Part shown: piece after piece, positions 10,130 through 18,778 of the stretch
Numbering within the stretch: the stretch's first letter is position 1
How the letters are laid out: every line of letters starts with the position of its first letter
From: Verrucomicrobiota bacterium
Lineage (GTDB): Bacteria; Verrucomicrobiota; Verrucomicrobiia; Chthoniobacterales; Chthoniobacteraceae
DNA: 55,454 nt
Assembly (NCBI GenBank): GCA_009885995.1
Contig: VFJQ01000002.1
Location: 1-55,454 of the forward strand
Reading direction: 5' to 3'
The notes under the pieces: model-generated
The model's database searches: none
What the model saw: only the letters and a program-made list of their open reading frames with translations
What the model was told of the DNA's origin: nothing
Program-made: the position numbers and the translations under genes

Positions 10130-13100
10130 ATGCGCCGATTCACGACACTCCTGACAATTGGCGGCTTCCTCACATGGTGGGCCTCTTCCGTATTGGTCCA
10201 CGCGCAGAGCGACGCGAAGACGGCAGCGTCTTCTCCCGCTTCGCCGGCACCGCCACCGCTGGCGGTGGAGAAGAACCCGGCGCCGACTACGCCGCCGATT
10301 CTCACTCCGCCCGCGCCGGCGCCGGTCGTGCCGCCACCCGCGAGCGGCCCGGCGACTTCCGTCCCGTCGTCCGGCTCGGCTGAGGTCATCCCCGATAGTT
10401 GGGGCTTCGGCCCGATCACCTCGCAGCCGCTGCCGGAGCTTTCCGCGAAGCGCCCGCTGCCGACCAACAAGATCGATCAGCCGCTCTGGGAAGCCGAACG
10501 CAAGAGCGTCGGCTGCAAGGACTGCCACACCACCACCGACTCGCACACGATGCACGCTTCGAAGGCCGTGGTGCTCGGCTGCACCGATTGCCACGGCGGC
10601 AATTCGAAACGTGGGCTCGCGAAAGAGCAGGCGCACGTCCAGCCGCTGCACCCTGAGTTTTGGCAGAAAGGCGCAAACCCGAAGAACTCGACCGTGCTGC
10701 TCAACCACGAGTCGCCGCAGTGGATTCAGTTTTTCAATCCCGGCGATCTTAAGGTGGCCGACGTAACTTGCGGCCCGTGCCATACCGACACCGTCGATCG
10801 CGTGCGCCACTCGATGATGAACCACGGCGCCATGCTATGGAATGCAGCCGCCTATAACAACGGCGCCATCCAGCTCAAAAACCCGCTCGTCGGCCAGGCT
10901 TACGGGCTCGACGGCGTGGCGCTGAAGCTCAACAACCCGTGGGCGCCCACAGCCGAGGACACGCGACTCAAAGGAATCCTGCCCTACATCATCCCGTTAC
11001 CGCGTTACAACCGCGCGCAGCCTGGCAATACATTTCGCATCTTCGAGAAAGGAGGAGCCTTCCCGCTCTCGCTCGGCAGTCCCACGCTCGACGAACCGCC
11101 GGGCAAGCCCGAGCGGCGCCTTTCCGAGCGCGGCATGGGCACGCTCAACCGCACTGACCCGCTTTTCCTCGGCGCATCGAAGACCCGTCTGCACGACCCG
11201 ATGCTTGGCTTCCTCGGCTCGAACGATCACCCCGGCGACTACCGCTCATCCGGTTGCACCGCCTGCCACGTCATCTATGCGAACGACCGCTCACCGACCA
11301 ACTCCGGCTGGTGGAGCAAATACGGCAACCAAGGCCTGAGCTTTTCGAAGGATCCGATGATTCCGAAGAACCAGCGCGGACATCCCGTGCTTCATCAATT
11401 CACCAGTGCCATCCCGAGCGTGCAGTGCATGAACTGCCATATGCACCAAGGCAATCTCTTCGTGAACCCGTATCTCGGCTACACGTGGTGGGATCAGGAA
11501 ACGGACGGCAACCTGATGTATCCGCATCCGGAAAACCCGCTGGCCGACAACCCGCACTTCCGCGGCGACCGGACGCGTGAGCAGATGACCCAGCAGCATG
11601 ACCCGACCGACGACGAACTCGTGCGCAATGTCACGCAGGAGCCCGAGGCAGCCTCCTCGCGCGGCTTGTGGGGAAATCCGGACTTCCTCGAAAAGACGGC
11701 TGAGTTGAACTCGAAGATGAAGCACACTCAGTTCGCCGACTACCACGGCCACGGCTGGGTGTTCCGCGCCATCTTCAAGCAGGACAAGAAAGGCAACCGC
11801 CTCGACCGCGAGGGCAACAAGATCGATCACTCCGACTTCAAGCACGCCGTCCACCTCAAGGACGTGCATCTCGAAAAGGGGATGCAGTGCGGCGACTGCC
11901 ACTTTGACGTCGACGTCCACGGCAACGGCAACCTCTACGGCGAGCCACGCGCCGCGACGACGATCATGTGCATCGACTGCCACGGCACTGTCACCGACAA
12001 GCCGACGCTCATGAGCAGCGGCGCCTCGGGAAAAACCGAGCCTGAAGACCGGAGCAAAATTTCTCCGGTGAATCTGCTCGAATTGCGCACCGCCTACGGT
12101 CCGCGCTTCGAGTGGAAGAATGACAGCCGAGGCCGCGACATCCTCATCCAGTATTCGTCGATGCGCGACGACATGTGGTGGGAAGTGCCGCTCACCAAGG
12201 ACACGGTCGATCCCTACAACGAGAAGCACTTTAACCTAAAGAGCGCCTACGCCAAGACGCTCCACCGTGATGGCACGACTTTCGGCGTCACGAAGCTGCC
12301 GAAGTCGAGCGACGACTGCAAACGCACGCTCGCGCACGCGAATGAGAACTTCGACTGCCAGGTCTGCCACACGAGTTGGGCGACGAGTTGCTTCGGCTGC
12401 CACATGCCGATGAAGGCGAACATGCGCACGATGCAGAACAAGTTCGAGGGTGCGACCTCGCGCAACTTCACGACCTACAACCCGCAGGTCGTGCGCGACG
12501 ATGTCTTCCAACTTGGCATCGACGGCACGGTGAAAAAACACCGCCTCGCCGTGCTGCGCTCATCGAGTGCCGTGCTTGTCAGTTCACAGAACTCCAACCG
12601 CGAGTGGTTCTACTCGCAGATGCAGACAAACAGTGGCGAAGGCTACTCCGGACAGGCTTTCAACCCGCACTTTGCGCACACCACGAGCAGCGTCGGCACG
12701 ACGAAGGAATGCACCGACTGCCACCTCTCGAAGGCCAAGGACAACAATGCATGGATGACCTCGCTGCTCGGCTTCGGCACCGGCACCGTGAACTTCTTCG
12801 GCCGCTACGCCTGGGTCGGCGGCGAGAAGGAACTCCATGGCATCATCTGGACCGAGCCCGAGGAGCCACAGGCGCCGATGGGATCGAGCTTCCACAAGCT
12901 TGCCTACCCGAAAAACTATCAGCAGCACCTCGACCATCACCGCGAACTTTGGGGCTCCGACAACCGAGGCAAGGAGGCCTCCGCCTTTGAGCATCACGCG
13001 CGAGAGATCAATGATCTCACGCTCCGCGGCGAATACCTCTACACCGCGGACGGACCCGCCGGGCTCAATGTCTTCGACGTCGCGAACATCGACCAGAAGG

Positions 13101-14506
13101 GCTTTTCCGAGCGCATCGTCACTGGGCCATTCTCTCCGCTTGGTCATCGCACTTACGTGCGTTCGCCGTTCGCTACATCAGTCGCCATGCCGAGCACGCT
13201 CTACAACGACCCGAATCGCGTGCGCCTCCCCGTGAACGAAGAGCAACCGATGCACCCGATGTATGGCTACGTCTTCGTCACCGACCGGAAGGAAGGCCTC
13301 TACGTCGTAAATGTGGGCACGCTCTTCAACGGCAACCCCGAGGATAACTTCCTCAACAAGGCCAAACTCAAGGACCAGAACGGCAACCAGATCGGCGAAT
13401 ACTTCAACCCCGACGGCAAACTCACCGGCGCCGAATACGCCGTCTGCGCCGGACACCGTGTCTATGTCTGCACGCCGCGCGGCCTTGCCGTGATCGATAT
13501 CGACAAGCCCGAGCAACCGCGACTCGCAGGTGAACTTGCCGACGGGTTCCTCAACAATCCGAAGTGCATCAGCATCCAGTTCCAATACGCGTTCGTCACG
13601 GATGATGACGGCCTCAAGGTCGTGGACATCTCGAACCCGACCCGCCCGCGGGCGATCCCCGGTGCCGTCGTCCGCCTCGGCGACCCGCACAAGCTCTACG
13701 TCGCGCGCACCTACGCCTATGTCGCCAACGGCCACGAGGGCCTCGCCATCATCGATGTGGAGAATCCGGAGCGCCCGCGCTTGGTGCAGAAGTTCAATGC
13801 CGAGGGCCAGATCAACGACACCCGCGACGTCAAGATCGGTTCCGTCGCCGCGTCGATGTATGCGCTGCTCGCCGACGGTCACAACGGCTTCCGAGTCGTG
13901 CAGATGATCTCGCCCGATAGCGTCGAGGGCGCCTACGGCTTCTCGCCTGAGCCGGCGCCTCGGCTCATCGCGAGCTACCACACGCATCACGCGGCGCTCG
14001 CCATCAGCCGCGGTCTCGATCGCGACCGCGTCGTCGATGAAACCGGCAATCAAACCGTCGCTTTCGGTCGCCGTGGCTCCCGTCCATTCCACGTAGACGA
14101 GATGGAGCAATTCTACAAGCACTCCGACGGGAGCATCTTCCGCGTCGAGGACACGACGGTGAAAACTGTCGAAGAAGAAACACCCGGCCCGAACAACACG
14201 AAGATCAAGACGAAGATGAAGAAGCTCTTCGGTAAGGGCGGGAGCGAATTGAAATTTGAAATGCCTCCTCCTCCCGCGTGGCTCAATGCCGCGCCGAACC
14301 CAACGTTCACGGTCCCGCCGAAGCTCGACATCAACGAGAACTTCCTCAAGGAAGGCGCGAAGCTGCCGAAGGTGCAGGAACTCCCGATGCCCGACGAGAA
14401 GCCGAAAGCGCCCGGCACACCCGCACCGAAACCTAACACACCGCCGCCGATCATCGAGGCGCCGAAGGTCGCGACACCCGCACCCGCAAAAAAATCTTCG
14501 CAGTAA
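10130..14506 (+). CDS. Decahaem c-type cytochrome fused to LVIVD-like repeat domain
   Basis: Exported protein of 1458 residues. A signal peptide (ending VLVHAQ) is followed by a Pro/Ala-rich linker (to about residue 90) and ten CxxCH haem-attachment sites at about residues 129 (CKDCH), 151 (CTDCH), 214 (CGPCH), 376 (CTACH), 433 (CMNCH), 586 (CGDCH), 614 (CIDCH), 743 (CQVCH), 754 (CFGCH) and 861 (CTDCH). Many further histidines could be distal ligands. From about 960 to 1280 come repeats such as GLAVIDIDKPEQPRL, GLKVVDISNPTRPR and GLAIIDVENPERPRL, which are LVIVD-type units expected to form a beta-propeller. The tail is Pro/Lys-rich. It sits 3 bases after the barrel gene and 63 before a ferredoxin gene. 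Likely role: multi-haem electron transfer at the cell surface or in the periplasm (inference). No catalytic haem motif such as CxxCK is seen. Confidence 0.88.
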   Translation: MRRFTTLLTIGGFLTWWASSVLVHAQSDAKTAASSPASPAPPPLAVEKNPAPTTPPILTPPAPAPVVPPPASGPATSVPSSGSAEVIPDSWGFGPITSQPLPELSAKRPLPTNKIDQPLWEAERKSVGCKDCHTTTDSHTMHASKAVVLGCTDCHGGNSKRGLAKEQAHVQPLHPEFWQKGANPKNSTVLLNHESPQWIQFFNPGDLKVADVTCGPCHTDTVDRVRHSMMNHGAMLWNAAAYNNGAIQLKNPLVGQAYGLDGVALKLNNPWAPTAEDTRLKGILPYIIPLPRYNRAQPGNTFRIFEKGGAFPLSLGSPTLDEPPGKPERRLSERGMGTLNRTDPLFLGASKTRLHDPMLGFLGSNDHPGDYRSSGCTACHVIYANDRSPTNSGWWSKYGNQGLSFSKDPMIPKNQRGHPVLHQFTSAIPSVQCMNCHMHQGNLFVNPYLGYTWWDQETDGNLMYPHPENPLADNPHFRGDRTREQMTQQHDPTDDELVRNVTQEPEAASSRGLWGNPDFLEKTAELNSKMKHTQFADYHGHGWVFRAIFKQDKKGNRLDREGNKIDHSDFKHAVHLKDVHLEKGMQCGDCHFDVDVHGNGNLYGEPRAATTIMCIDCHGTVTDKPTLMSSGASGKTEPEDRSKISPVNLLELRTAYGPRFEWKNDSRGRDILIQYSSMRDDMWWEVPLTKDTVDPYNEKHFNLKSAYAKTLHRDGTTFGVTKLPKSSDDCKRTLAHANENFDCQVCHTSWATSCFGCHMPMKANMRTMQNKFEGATSRNFTTYNPQVVRDDVFQLGIDGTVKKHRLAVLRSSSAVLVSSQNSNREWFYSQMQTNSGEGYSGQAFNPHFAHTTSSVGTTKECTDCHLSKAKDNNAWMTSLLGFGTGTVNFFGRYAWVGGEKELHGIIWTEPEEPQAPMGSSFHKLAYPKNYQQHLDHHRELWGSDNRGKEASAFEHHAREINDLTLRGEYLYTADGPAGLNVFDVANIDQKGFSERIVTGPFSPLGHRTYVRSPFATSVAMPSTLYNDPNRVRLPVNEEQPMHPMYGYVFVTDRKEGLYVVNVGTLFNGNPEDNFLNKAKLKDQNGNQIGEYFNPDGKLTGAEYAVCAGHRVYVCTPRGLAVIDIDKPEQPRLAGELADGFLNNPKCISIQFQYAFVTDDDGLKVVDISNPTRPRAIPGAVVRLGDPHKLYVARTYAYVANGHEGLAIIDVENPERPRLVQKFNAEGQINDTRDVKIGSVAASMYALLADGHNGFRVVQMISPDSVEGAYGFSPEPAPRLIASYHTHHAALAISRGLDRDRVVDETGNQTVAFGRRGSRPFHVDEMEQFYKHSDGSIFRVEDTTVKTVEEETPGPNNTKIKTKMKKLFGKGGSELKFEMPPPPAWLNAAPNPTFTVPPKLDINENFLKEGAKLPKVQELPMPDEKPKAPGTPAPKPNTPPPIIEAPKVATPAPAKKSSQ

Positions 14507-14569
14507 GCTGGCAGAGTATTGCCAGCGAGCGGCGAACACCGTAACCACAACGCACAACCAACAAACAAC

Positions 14570-14809
14570 ATGGCTGATAAAAACAACAAACTCGCTGAGA
14601 ACGTCCCTGGACCCTGGTATGTGGACAGCACCTGCACCCCGTGCCGCACGTGCATGGAAGTCGCTGGCGCCGACGCCATCTTCAAATACAACGATGGCGA
14701 AACCTACGTTTACGTCCACACGCAACCCGCGGGTGACGAGCAACTGAAGGTCGCCGAGGAAGCTGCGGCCGTGTGCCCGCAGAACGCCATCGGCAACGAC
14801 GGCGAGTAG
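14570..14809 (+). CDS. Single-cluster [4Fe-4S] ferredoxin
   Basis: Cytoplasmic protein of 79 residues starting MADKNNKLAE, with no export signal. The ligand pattern CTPCRTC (about residues 22-28) plus a distant CP (AAAVCPQNAI, about residues 68-75) supplies the four cysteines of one [4Fe-4S] cluster, as in Thermotoga-type ferredoxins. The longer open frame starting at 14519 is rejected because its extra residues are unlike the family. It lies downstream of the decahaem cytochrome gene and just before a strong terminator, so it is probably cotranscribed. It would act as a soluble electron carrier; its redox partner is unknown. Confidence 0.88.
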   Translation: MADKNNKLAENVPGPWYVDSTCTPCRTCMEVAGADAIFKYNDGETYVYVHTQPAGDEQLKVAEEAAAVCPQNAIGNDGE

Positions 14810-14842
14810 GCTCGCACTGCATCATATCATCAATCACCCGAA

Positions 14843-14880
14843 GCGGGGTGGAGCGCTGTTGCTCCACCCCGTTTCATTTT
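14843..14880 (+). terminator. Rho-independent terminator after the ferredoxin gene
   Basis: A perfect 11-bp GC-rich stem (CGGGGTGGAGC at 14844-14854 with its complement at 14861-14871) around a 6-base loop, followed by TTTCATTTT. It ends the barrel-cytochrome-ferredoxin operon. Confidence 0.88.
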
Positions 14881-14936
14881 CGGGAGGGGACGTGTAACCG
14901 CCGCGCACTCGGTTCCGTCCGACGCAGCACCGTCCC

Positions 14937-15482
14937 ATGCCTTATCCGATGAAAATCTTGCTGCTGCTGCTGGCCGCGCTCAACCCGCTCACGCTCCACG
15001 CGCGGCTCGGCGAAAACGAAAGTCAGGCAAAGGCGCGATACGGGGACAACGTGCCCGAGTTGATCGGCCAGAATGAGAAGCCGTTGCTGCCCGGGGCCAG
15101 GGAACTCGCCTACAATTTTCAAGGATGGCGGGTGCGCGCGGCCTACGTGGGTGGCGTCACCCACCGTGTCGAATACATCAAACTCTCCGAGGCCGGGCCA
15201 CCCAAGGTGATGACGGAGGATGAACTGCAGGCGGTGCTCTCCGCGGAGGCGGGCAAATACAAATGGCGCGAGGAAAAGCCGCGCACCGGTTACGAGTCGC
15301 TGAACAAACTCCAGACCGCTGTCGAGGGTCGGAAATGGGAGCGCACCGACCATGCGCTCGCCAGTCTCAAACTTAACCTCGTGCTCACCGTCGAATCTCG
15401 CGAAGCCGACAAGATCGAGAAGAAAGCAGCGAAGGCTTCGGGCTCGGCACCACCAGTTCCTGGCGCTGCGCCAAAATTCTGA
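14937..15482 (+). CDS. Small secreted protein of unknown function
   Basis: About 181 residues with a signal peptide (MKILLLLLAALNPLTLHA). A nearby ATG at 14949 would give a cleaner start at MKILL. The mature part begins RLGENESQAKARYGDNVPE, a pattern seen in small periplasmic proteins where a charged helix precedes a mixed alpha/beta domain. The rest has WRVRAAYVGGVTHRVEYIKL and a Lys/Ala/Pro-rich tail. I do not recognise a family. It stands alone between the terminator and the tRNA-Leu gene and has its own upstream gap, so it is probably a single-gene unit. Confidence 0.65.
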   Translation: MPYPMKILLLLLAALNPLTLHARLGENESQAKARYGDNVPELIGQNEKPLLPGARELAYNFQGWRVRAAYVGGVTHRVEYIKLSEAGPPKVMTEDELQAVLSAEAGKYKWREEKPRTGYESLNKLQTAVEGRKWERTDHALASLKLNLVLTVESREADKIEKKAAKASGSAPPVPGAAPKF

Positions 15483-15501
15483 ACTGCGCGGAAGTTGCAG
15501 A

Positions 15502-15586
15502 TGGTGCCCGGGAGGGGATTTGAACCCCTAAGGATTTCTCCACACGCACCTCAAGCGTGCGCGTCTGCCAGTTTCGCCACCCGGGC
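15502..15586 (-). tRNA. tRNA-Leu (anticodon GAG)
   Basis: The reverse strand folds as a class II tRNA: 7-bp acceptor GCCCGGG/CCCGGGC, D arm with GGCAGAC, anticodon stem CGCAC... read as CACGC/GCGTG around the loop TTGAGGT (anticodon GAG), a variable arm, the T arm with GGTTCAAAT, discriminator A and an encoded CCA (15502-15504). It is 85 bases long including CCA. Confidence 0.93.
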
Positions 15587-15654
15587 TTTTCTGCGAGGCG
15601 CGAAGGTGTATCCAGTGCTGACCTCGGCGCAAGCGATCTTTTCGTCGAGACGGT

Positions 15655-16302
15655 TCAGCAACGTTGCAGCCATGAGGGTGAGCCGTATTTCGCCGTAGCG
15701 AGTCGCTGAGCGTCCATGAGGTGAGTCGCGGACAGGGTGCAGCGAATCATGTCGCCAGCGAGCTCAGCGCCGAATCGCTGGGCGAGATCCGCAGGCCATG
15801 GAGTGCCCTGCACACTGCCTTGATGGAGTAGACCGAAGGTGCCGCGACGTTGCGCGGCACCGGCTATTTTCTTCCCGGCGACGAGCAGGTCGGCGACGAC
15901 CGGACGACCAAAGCATGCCGGTGCGTCGCCCGCTTCTACCGCCGAGAGCGTGGCTCCCGGCAGCAGTGCTGCGAGTGCGAGATGCAGCGTGCGATACGAT
16001 TCACGCACGCCGACCCCGCAGAACGCGTCGGAGCGGGGCACTGCGAGCGTGTAGGTGAAGTCTTCGCCGTGGGGCACTTCGCCACCGCCCGTCCAGCGCC
16101 GCACGAGTGCGCGCCCGGGCCAGCGCGCGGCGACTTCGCGATGACGACCGAAGTAGCCGAAGGACACGCTCGGCGCGGCCCAGCGATAGACGCGCAGGGC
16201 GGGCTGGCGGGTCGAGCGCACGAGCACTTCGTCGATCGCCATGTTCAGCGCGCCATCGCGCGGTGAGTCGTCGAGGTAGAAATCGAGTCGCTCAAAAATC
16301 AT
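15655..16302 (-). CDS. Lipoate-protein ligase A-like acyltransferase
   Basis: Protein of 215 residues from ATG 16302 (MIFERLDFYL). It belongs to the biotin/lipoate ligase fold: LNMAIDEVLV near the start, the lipoate-binding motif RRWTGGGEVPHGEDFTYTL, and the conserved lysine region VAGKKIAGAAQRRGTFGLLH. The length matches a catalytic domain without the C-terminal accessory domain of LplA. It could therefore be an amidotransferase or octanoyltransferase relative, or act with a separate partner. It would attach lipoate or octanoate to E2 or H proteins in the cytoplasm. It diverges from parB. Confidence 0.82.
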   Translation of the reverse strand: MIFERLDFYLDDSPRDGALNMAIDEVLVRSTRQPALRVYRWAAPSVSFGYFGRHREVAARWPGRALVRRWTGGGEVPHGEDFTYTLAVPRSDAFCGVGVRESYRTLHLALAALLPGATLSAVEAGDAPACFGRPVVADLLVAGKKIAGAAQRRGTFGLLHQGSVQGTPWPADLAQRFGAELAGDMIRCTLSATHLMDAQRLATAKYGSPSWLQRC

Positions 16303-16397
16303 GCCGCCGTGGCTACCGGTGCGCTGTCCGAGTGGCGATGCTGAAGCGCGTTCTACGCATTGCATTTCGTTCGCAGCGCGATTAGCTCGGCGCCCTC

Positions 16398-17300
16398 ATG
16401 GCCAAAGCAGCACTCGGCAAAGGGCTCGGAGCCCTGATCAGCACGAGGCCAGCATCCCCGCTGGTCTCGCCCACGCCTGCCGTCGAAAGCGGCGAGCGCG
16501 TGCAGCTCGTGCCGTTGACGAAGATCGTCGCGTCGCCATTCCAGCCGCGCACGGTTTTCCGCGATGAGCATCTCGATGAACTCGTGGGCTCGATCAAGGA
16601 GCACGGGATCATCCAGCCTTTGATCGTTCGCGTGCGCGACGGGAGTTTCGAACTCATCGCGGGGGAGCGTCGTTGGCGCGCTGCGCAAAAGGCGGGGCTC
16701 GCCGAGGCGCCGATCATCGTGCGCGAGGCAGGCGACCGCGACGTGCTCGAACTTGCGCTCATCGAGAATCTCCAGCGCGAGGATCTCAACCCGATCGAGG
16801 AAGCGCGCGCGTTCGCGCGTCTCGCACGTGAGTTCGGCGAGAAGCAGGAAGAGATCGCGCAGAAGGTTGGCAAGAGCCGCGCGGCGGTCGCGAACTCAAT
16901 GCGCCTGCTCGAACTCGATGCAGAGGTGCAGGGCTGGCTCGTGCAGGAGCGCGTGTCGGTCGGGCACGCGAAGGTGCTGCTCTCGCTCAAGACGCACGAG
17001 GAGCAGCGCCTGCTTGCGGAGGAAATCCTCCGCCGCAGTCTCACGGTGCGTGCGGCGGAAAAGCTCGTGGCCGAGCACTTCGACAAGACCGGCGCACTCA
17101 AGCCTACGCGCAGCGCCACGACCGCGAGCGCGGGACTGTCGCCGGCGCTGGCACATCTGCAAAATCGACTCCAACAGCATCTCGCCACGCACGTCGAATT
17201 GCACCACGGGCCGAAGCGCGGGCGGATTGAGATTGAGTATTACGGCAACGACGATCTCCAGCGCTTGCTCCAGGCTCTCGGCTTGCCAGACGAACGCTGA
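16398..17300 (+). CDS. parB: Chromosome partitioning protein ParB
   Basis: Protein of 300 residues. The N-terminal tail (KAALGKGLGALIS) is the usual ParA-interacting segment. The CTP-binding ParB/Srx domain has PFQPRTVF, the GERRWRAA box and ENLQREDLNPIEEA. A helix-turn-helix follows (GEKQEEIAQKVGKSRAAVAN) and the C-terminal part should dimerise (RIEIEYYGNDDLQRLLQAL). ParB loads on parS sites near the origin and spreads as a CTP-dependent clamp. No parA or parS consensus was found in the window, so ParA is encoded elsewhere or upstream genes were rearranged. The downstream gene starts 2 bases later. Confidence 0.95.
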   Translation: MAKAALGKGLGALISTRPASPLVSPTPAVESGERVQLVPLTKIVASPFQPRTVFRDEHLDELVGSIKEHGIIQPLIVRVRDGSFELIAGERRWRAAQKAGLAEAPIIVREAGDRDVLELALIENLQREDLNPIEEARAFARLAREFGEKQEEIAQKVGKSRAAVANSMRLLELDAEVQGWLVQERVSVGHAKVLLSLKTHEEQRLLAEEILRRSLTVRAAEKLVAEHFDKTGALKPTRSATTASAGLSPALAHLQNRLQQHLATHVELHHGPKRGRIEIEYYGNDDLQRLLQALGLPDER

Positions 17301-17302
17301 AC

Positions 17303-18349
17303 GTGTTGCAGATATCGGGAGTGCGAAAGACGGTCATCAGCGCAGCACTCGCGCTGCTCATCGCCGCTTGCGGACCGAACCCGGTCGCGCCTCCCGCAGG
17401 TGAACCTGAGCCAGTCGCCACGACCGCTCCCACATCGGCGCCGCCGAAACTCGCGACTTCCACGCTGAAGTCAGCACCGTCGCCGTCCACACCGATCAAG
17501 CGCGTGCCAGTCAGCACTCAATCGCCGCCGACGGACTTGTGGAAGAAGTTTTCCGGCGAGCATGCATTGCGCACGGTGAAGCAACTTGCCGAAATCGGTC
17601 CGCGCCCCGCGGGCTCGCAGGAGACCGGGCTTGCGCGAGGGTTGCTCACGGCTGCGCTTCGCGACGCCGGATGGGAAGTCGAGCAGCAGAGCTTCACGGC
17701 GACGACACCCCGCGGTGATCTCGCCGGAGCCAATCTCATCGCGCGTTTCTCCGCCGACGGGGCGCGCCCGGTGCCACGCACGCCGCGCAGCATCGTGATC
17801 GGTGCGCACTACGACACGCGCTATTTCAGCACCATCCGATTCGTCGGTGCGAATGACGGCGCGAGCGGTCCCGCGGTGCTTGTGGAAGCCGCGCGCGTGC
17901 TCGCGCTCGACCCGCCCTTCGCGGCAAAGGTCGAACTCGTGCTCTTCGATGCGGGCGAGCCGCGCAGCCAATTCTCCGCAGAAGACGGTCTCGCGGGCAG
18001 CAAGCACTACGCTAAGACCGGCGCACCGCGACGCGCGGCGATCTTGCATGGCATCGGCGATACGACGAGCGTGCTCACGCTGCCGCCAGGCACAGCGAAC
18101 GACCTGCTCGGCGAACTGCGCGCCGGCGCCAGCGCATTGCGCAGTCCGCTCCAGTTCCAGGTCGCACGGGTTCAACTCTGGGGCGACCACCTCCCGCTTG
18201 GCCCCGGCGCCTTGCTGATAGGCAACCACGACTACCTCGCGCGCTACACGGCCGACGACACCATCGAGCACGTCAATTCGCAGACGCTCGGTCACGTGGG
18301 GGAACTCGTGGTGTGGCTGGCGAAACGCTGGGCTGCGCAGCCGCAGTGA
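17303..18349 (+). CDS. M28-family / glutaminyl-cyclase-like lipoprotein
   Basis: About 348 residues from GTG 17303; a GTG at 17321 is an alternative. A lipobox (ALLIAAC) predicts a lipid-anchored protein with a Pro/Thr-rich linker. The catalytic region matches zinc-dependent M28 peptidases and glutaminyl-peptide cyclotransferases: IVIGAHYDTR, ANDGASGPAVLVEAARVL, LVLFDAGEP and DGLAGSKHYAK. The last motif resembles the DSLYGSRHLA segment of glutaminyl cyclases. It may cyclise N-terminal glutamine or cleave peptides in the periplasm; the sequence does not decide which. It starts 2 bases after parB, so it is likely cotranscribed without an obvious functional link. Confidence 0.82.
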   Translation: MLQISGVRKTVISAALALLIAACGPNPVAPPAGEPEPVATTAPTSAPPKLATSTLKSAPSPSTPIKRVPVSTQSPPTDLWKKFSGEHALRTVKQLAEIGPRPAGSQETGLARGLLTAALRDAGWEVEQQSFTATTPRGDLAGANLIARFSADGARPVPRTPRSIVIGAHYDTRYFSTIRFVGANDGASGPAVLVEAARVLALDPPFAAKVELVLFDAGEPRSQFSAEDGLAGSKHYAKTGAPRRAAILHGIGDTTSVLTLPPGTANDLLGELRAGASALRSPLQFQVARVQLWGDHLPLGPGALLIGNHDYLARYTADDTIEHVNSQTLGHVGELVVWLAKRWAAQPQ

Positions 18350-18355
18350 CTCGCG

Positions 18356-18637
18356 TCAGGATTGCGTAGCCTCGACGTATTTGAGCCGCAATTCGCCGAG
18401 CGCCGAGTCGATCACACGTTCCTCGTCCGGCGTGAGATTCCCGCGTGTCTTCTCGCGGATCATGCCGAGCTGATCGATGAACGCCTTTGCCAGCGCCGGG
18501 TTCGCGGGCGGCGCACTCTGCGGAGCGTTGGGGTGTTTGCCGAGCGCGAAGAGCGTCTGCTGGTGCTGCATCATCACAAACTGGATGAAGAGCTGCGTCA
18601 TCTCGCCGGACTGGTCGGTCTTTTGCACTTGGGGCAT
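18356..18637 (-). CDS. DUF1844 domain protein
   Basis: Small cytoplasmic protein of 93 residues from ATG 18637 (MPQVQKTDQSGEM). It shows the DUF1844 pattern: FIQFVMMQHQQTLFALGKHP, then a Pro/Ala linker, then AFIDQLGMIREKTRGNLTPDE and LRLKYVEA. The function of the family is unknown; members are widespread in Deltaproteobacteria, Planctomycetes and Verrucomicrobia. It is convergent with the glutaminyl-cyclase-like gene, 6 bases apart. Confidence 0.85.
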   Translation of the reverse strand: MPQVQKTDQSGEMTQLFIQFVMMQHQQTLFALGKHPNAPQSAPPANPALAKAFIDQLGMIREKTRGNLTPDEERVIDSALGELRLKYVEATQS

Positions 18638-18778
18638 GAACGCAAGACTAGGTGTGAGCATCGCGCGAGCGAAACGAATTTCTCCGGCCATGCCCATCTA
18701 CGCGGTCGTCCCACGCTACGATGGTCCGCTTCGGCACAAGTTGCGGAGGGGTTTCTGATCCGATACCGAATGGCTGTC

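Noticed and set aside
8723..10825. Minus-strand frame of 700 codons
   Set aside because: Antisense to the barrel and cytochrome genes; no domain and heavily Arg/Val/Ala-rich.
15495..15698. Open frame encoding a 67-residue protein
   Set aside because: It overlaps the tRNA-Leu gene and its product contains the usual antisense-tRNA peptide; it is a shadow.
16303..16397. parS site near parB
   Set aside because: No match to TGTTTCACGTGAAACA or a close variant was seen here or elsewhere in the window.
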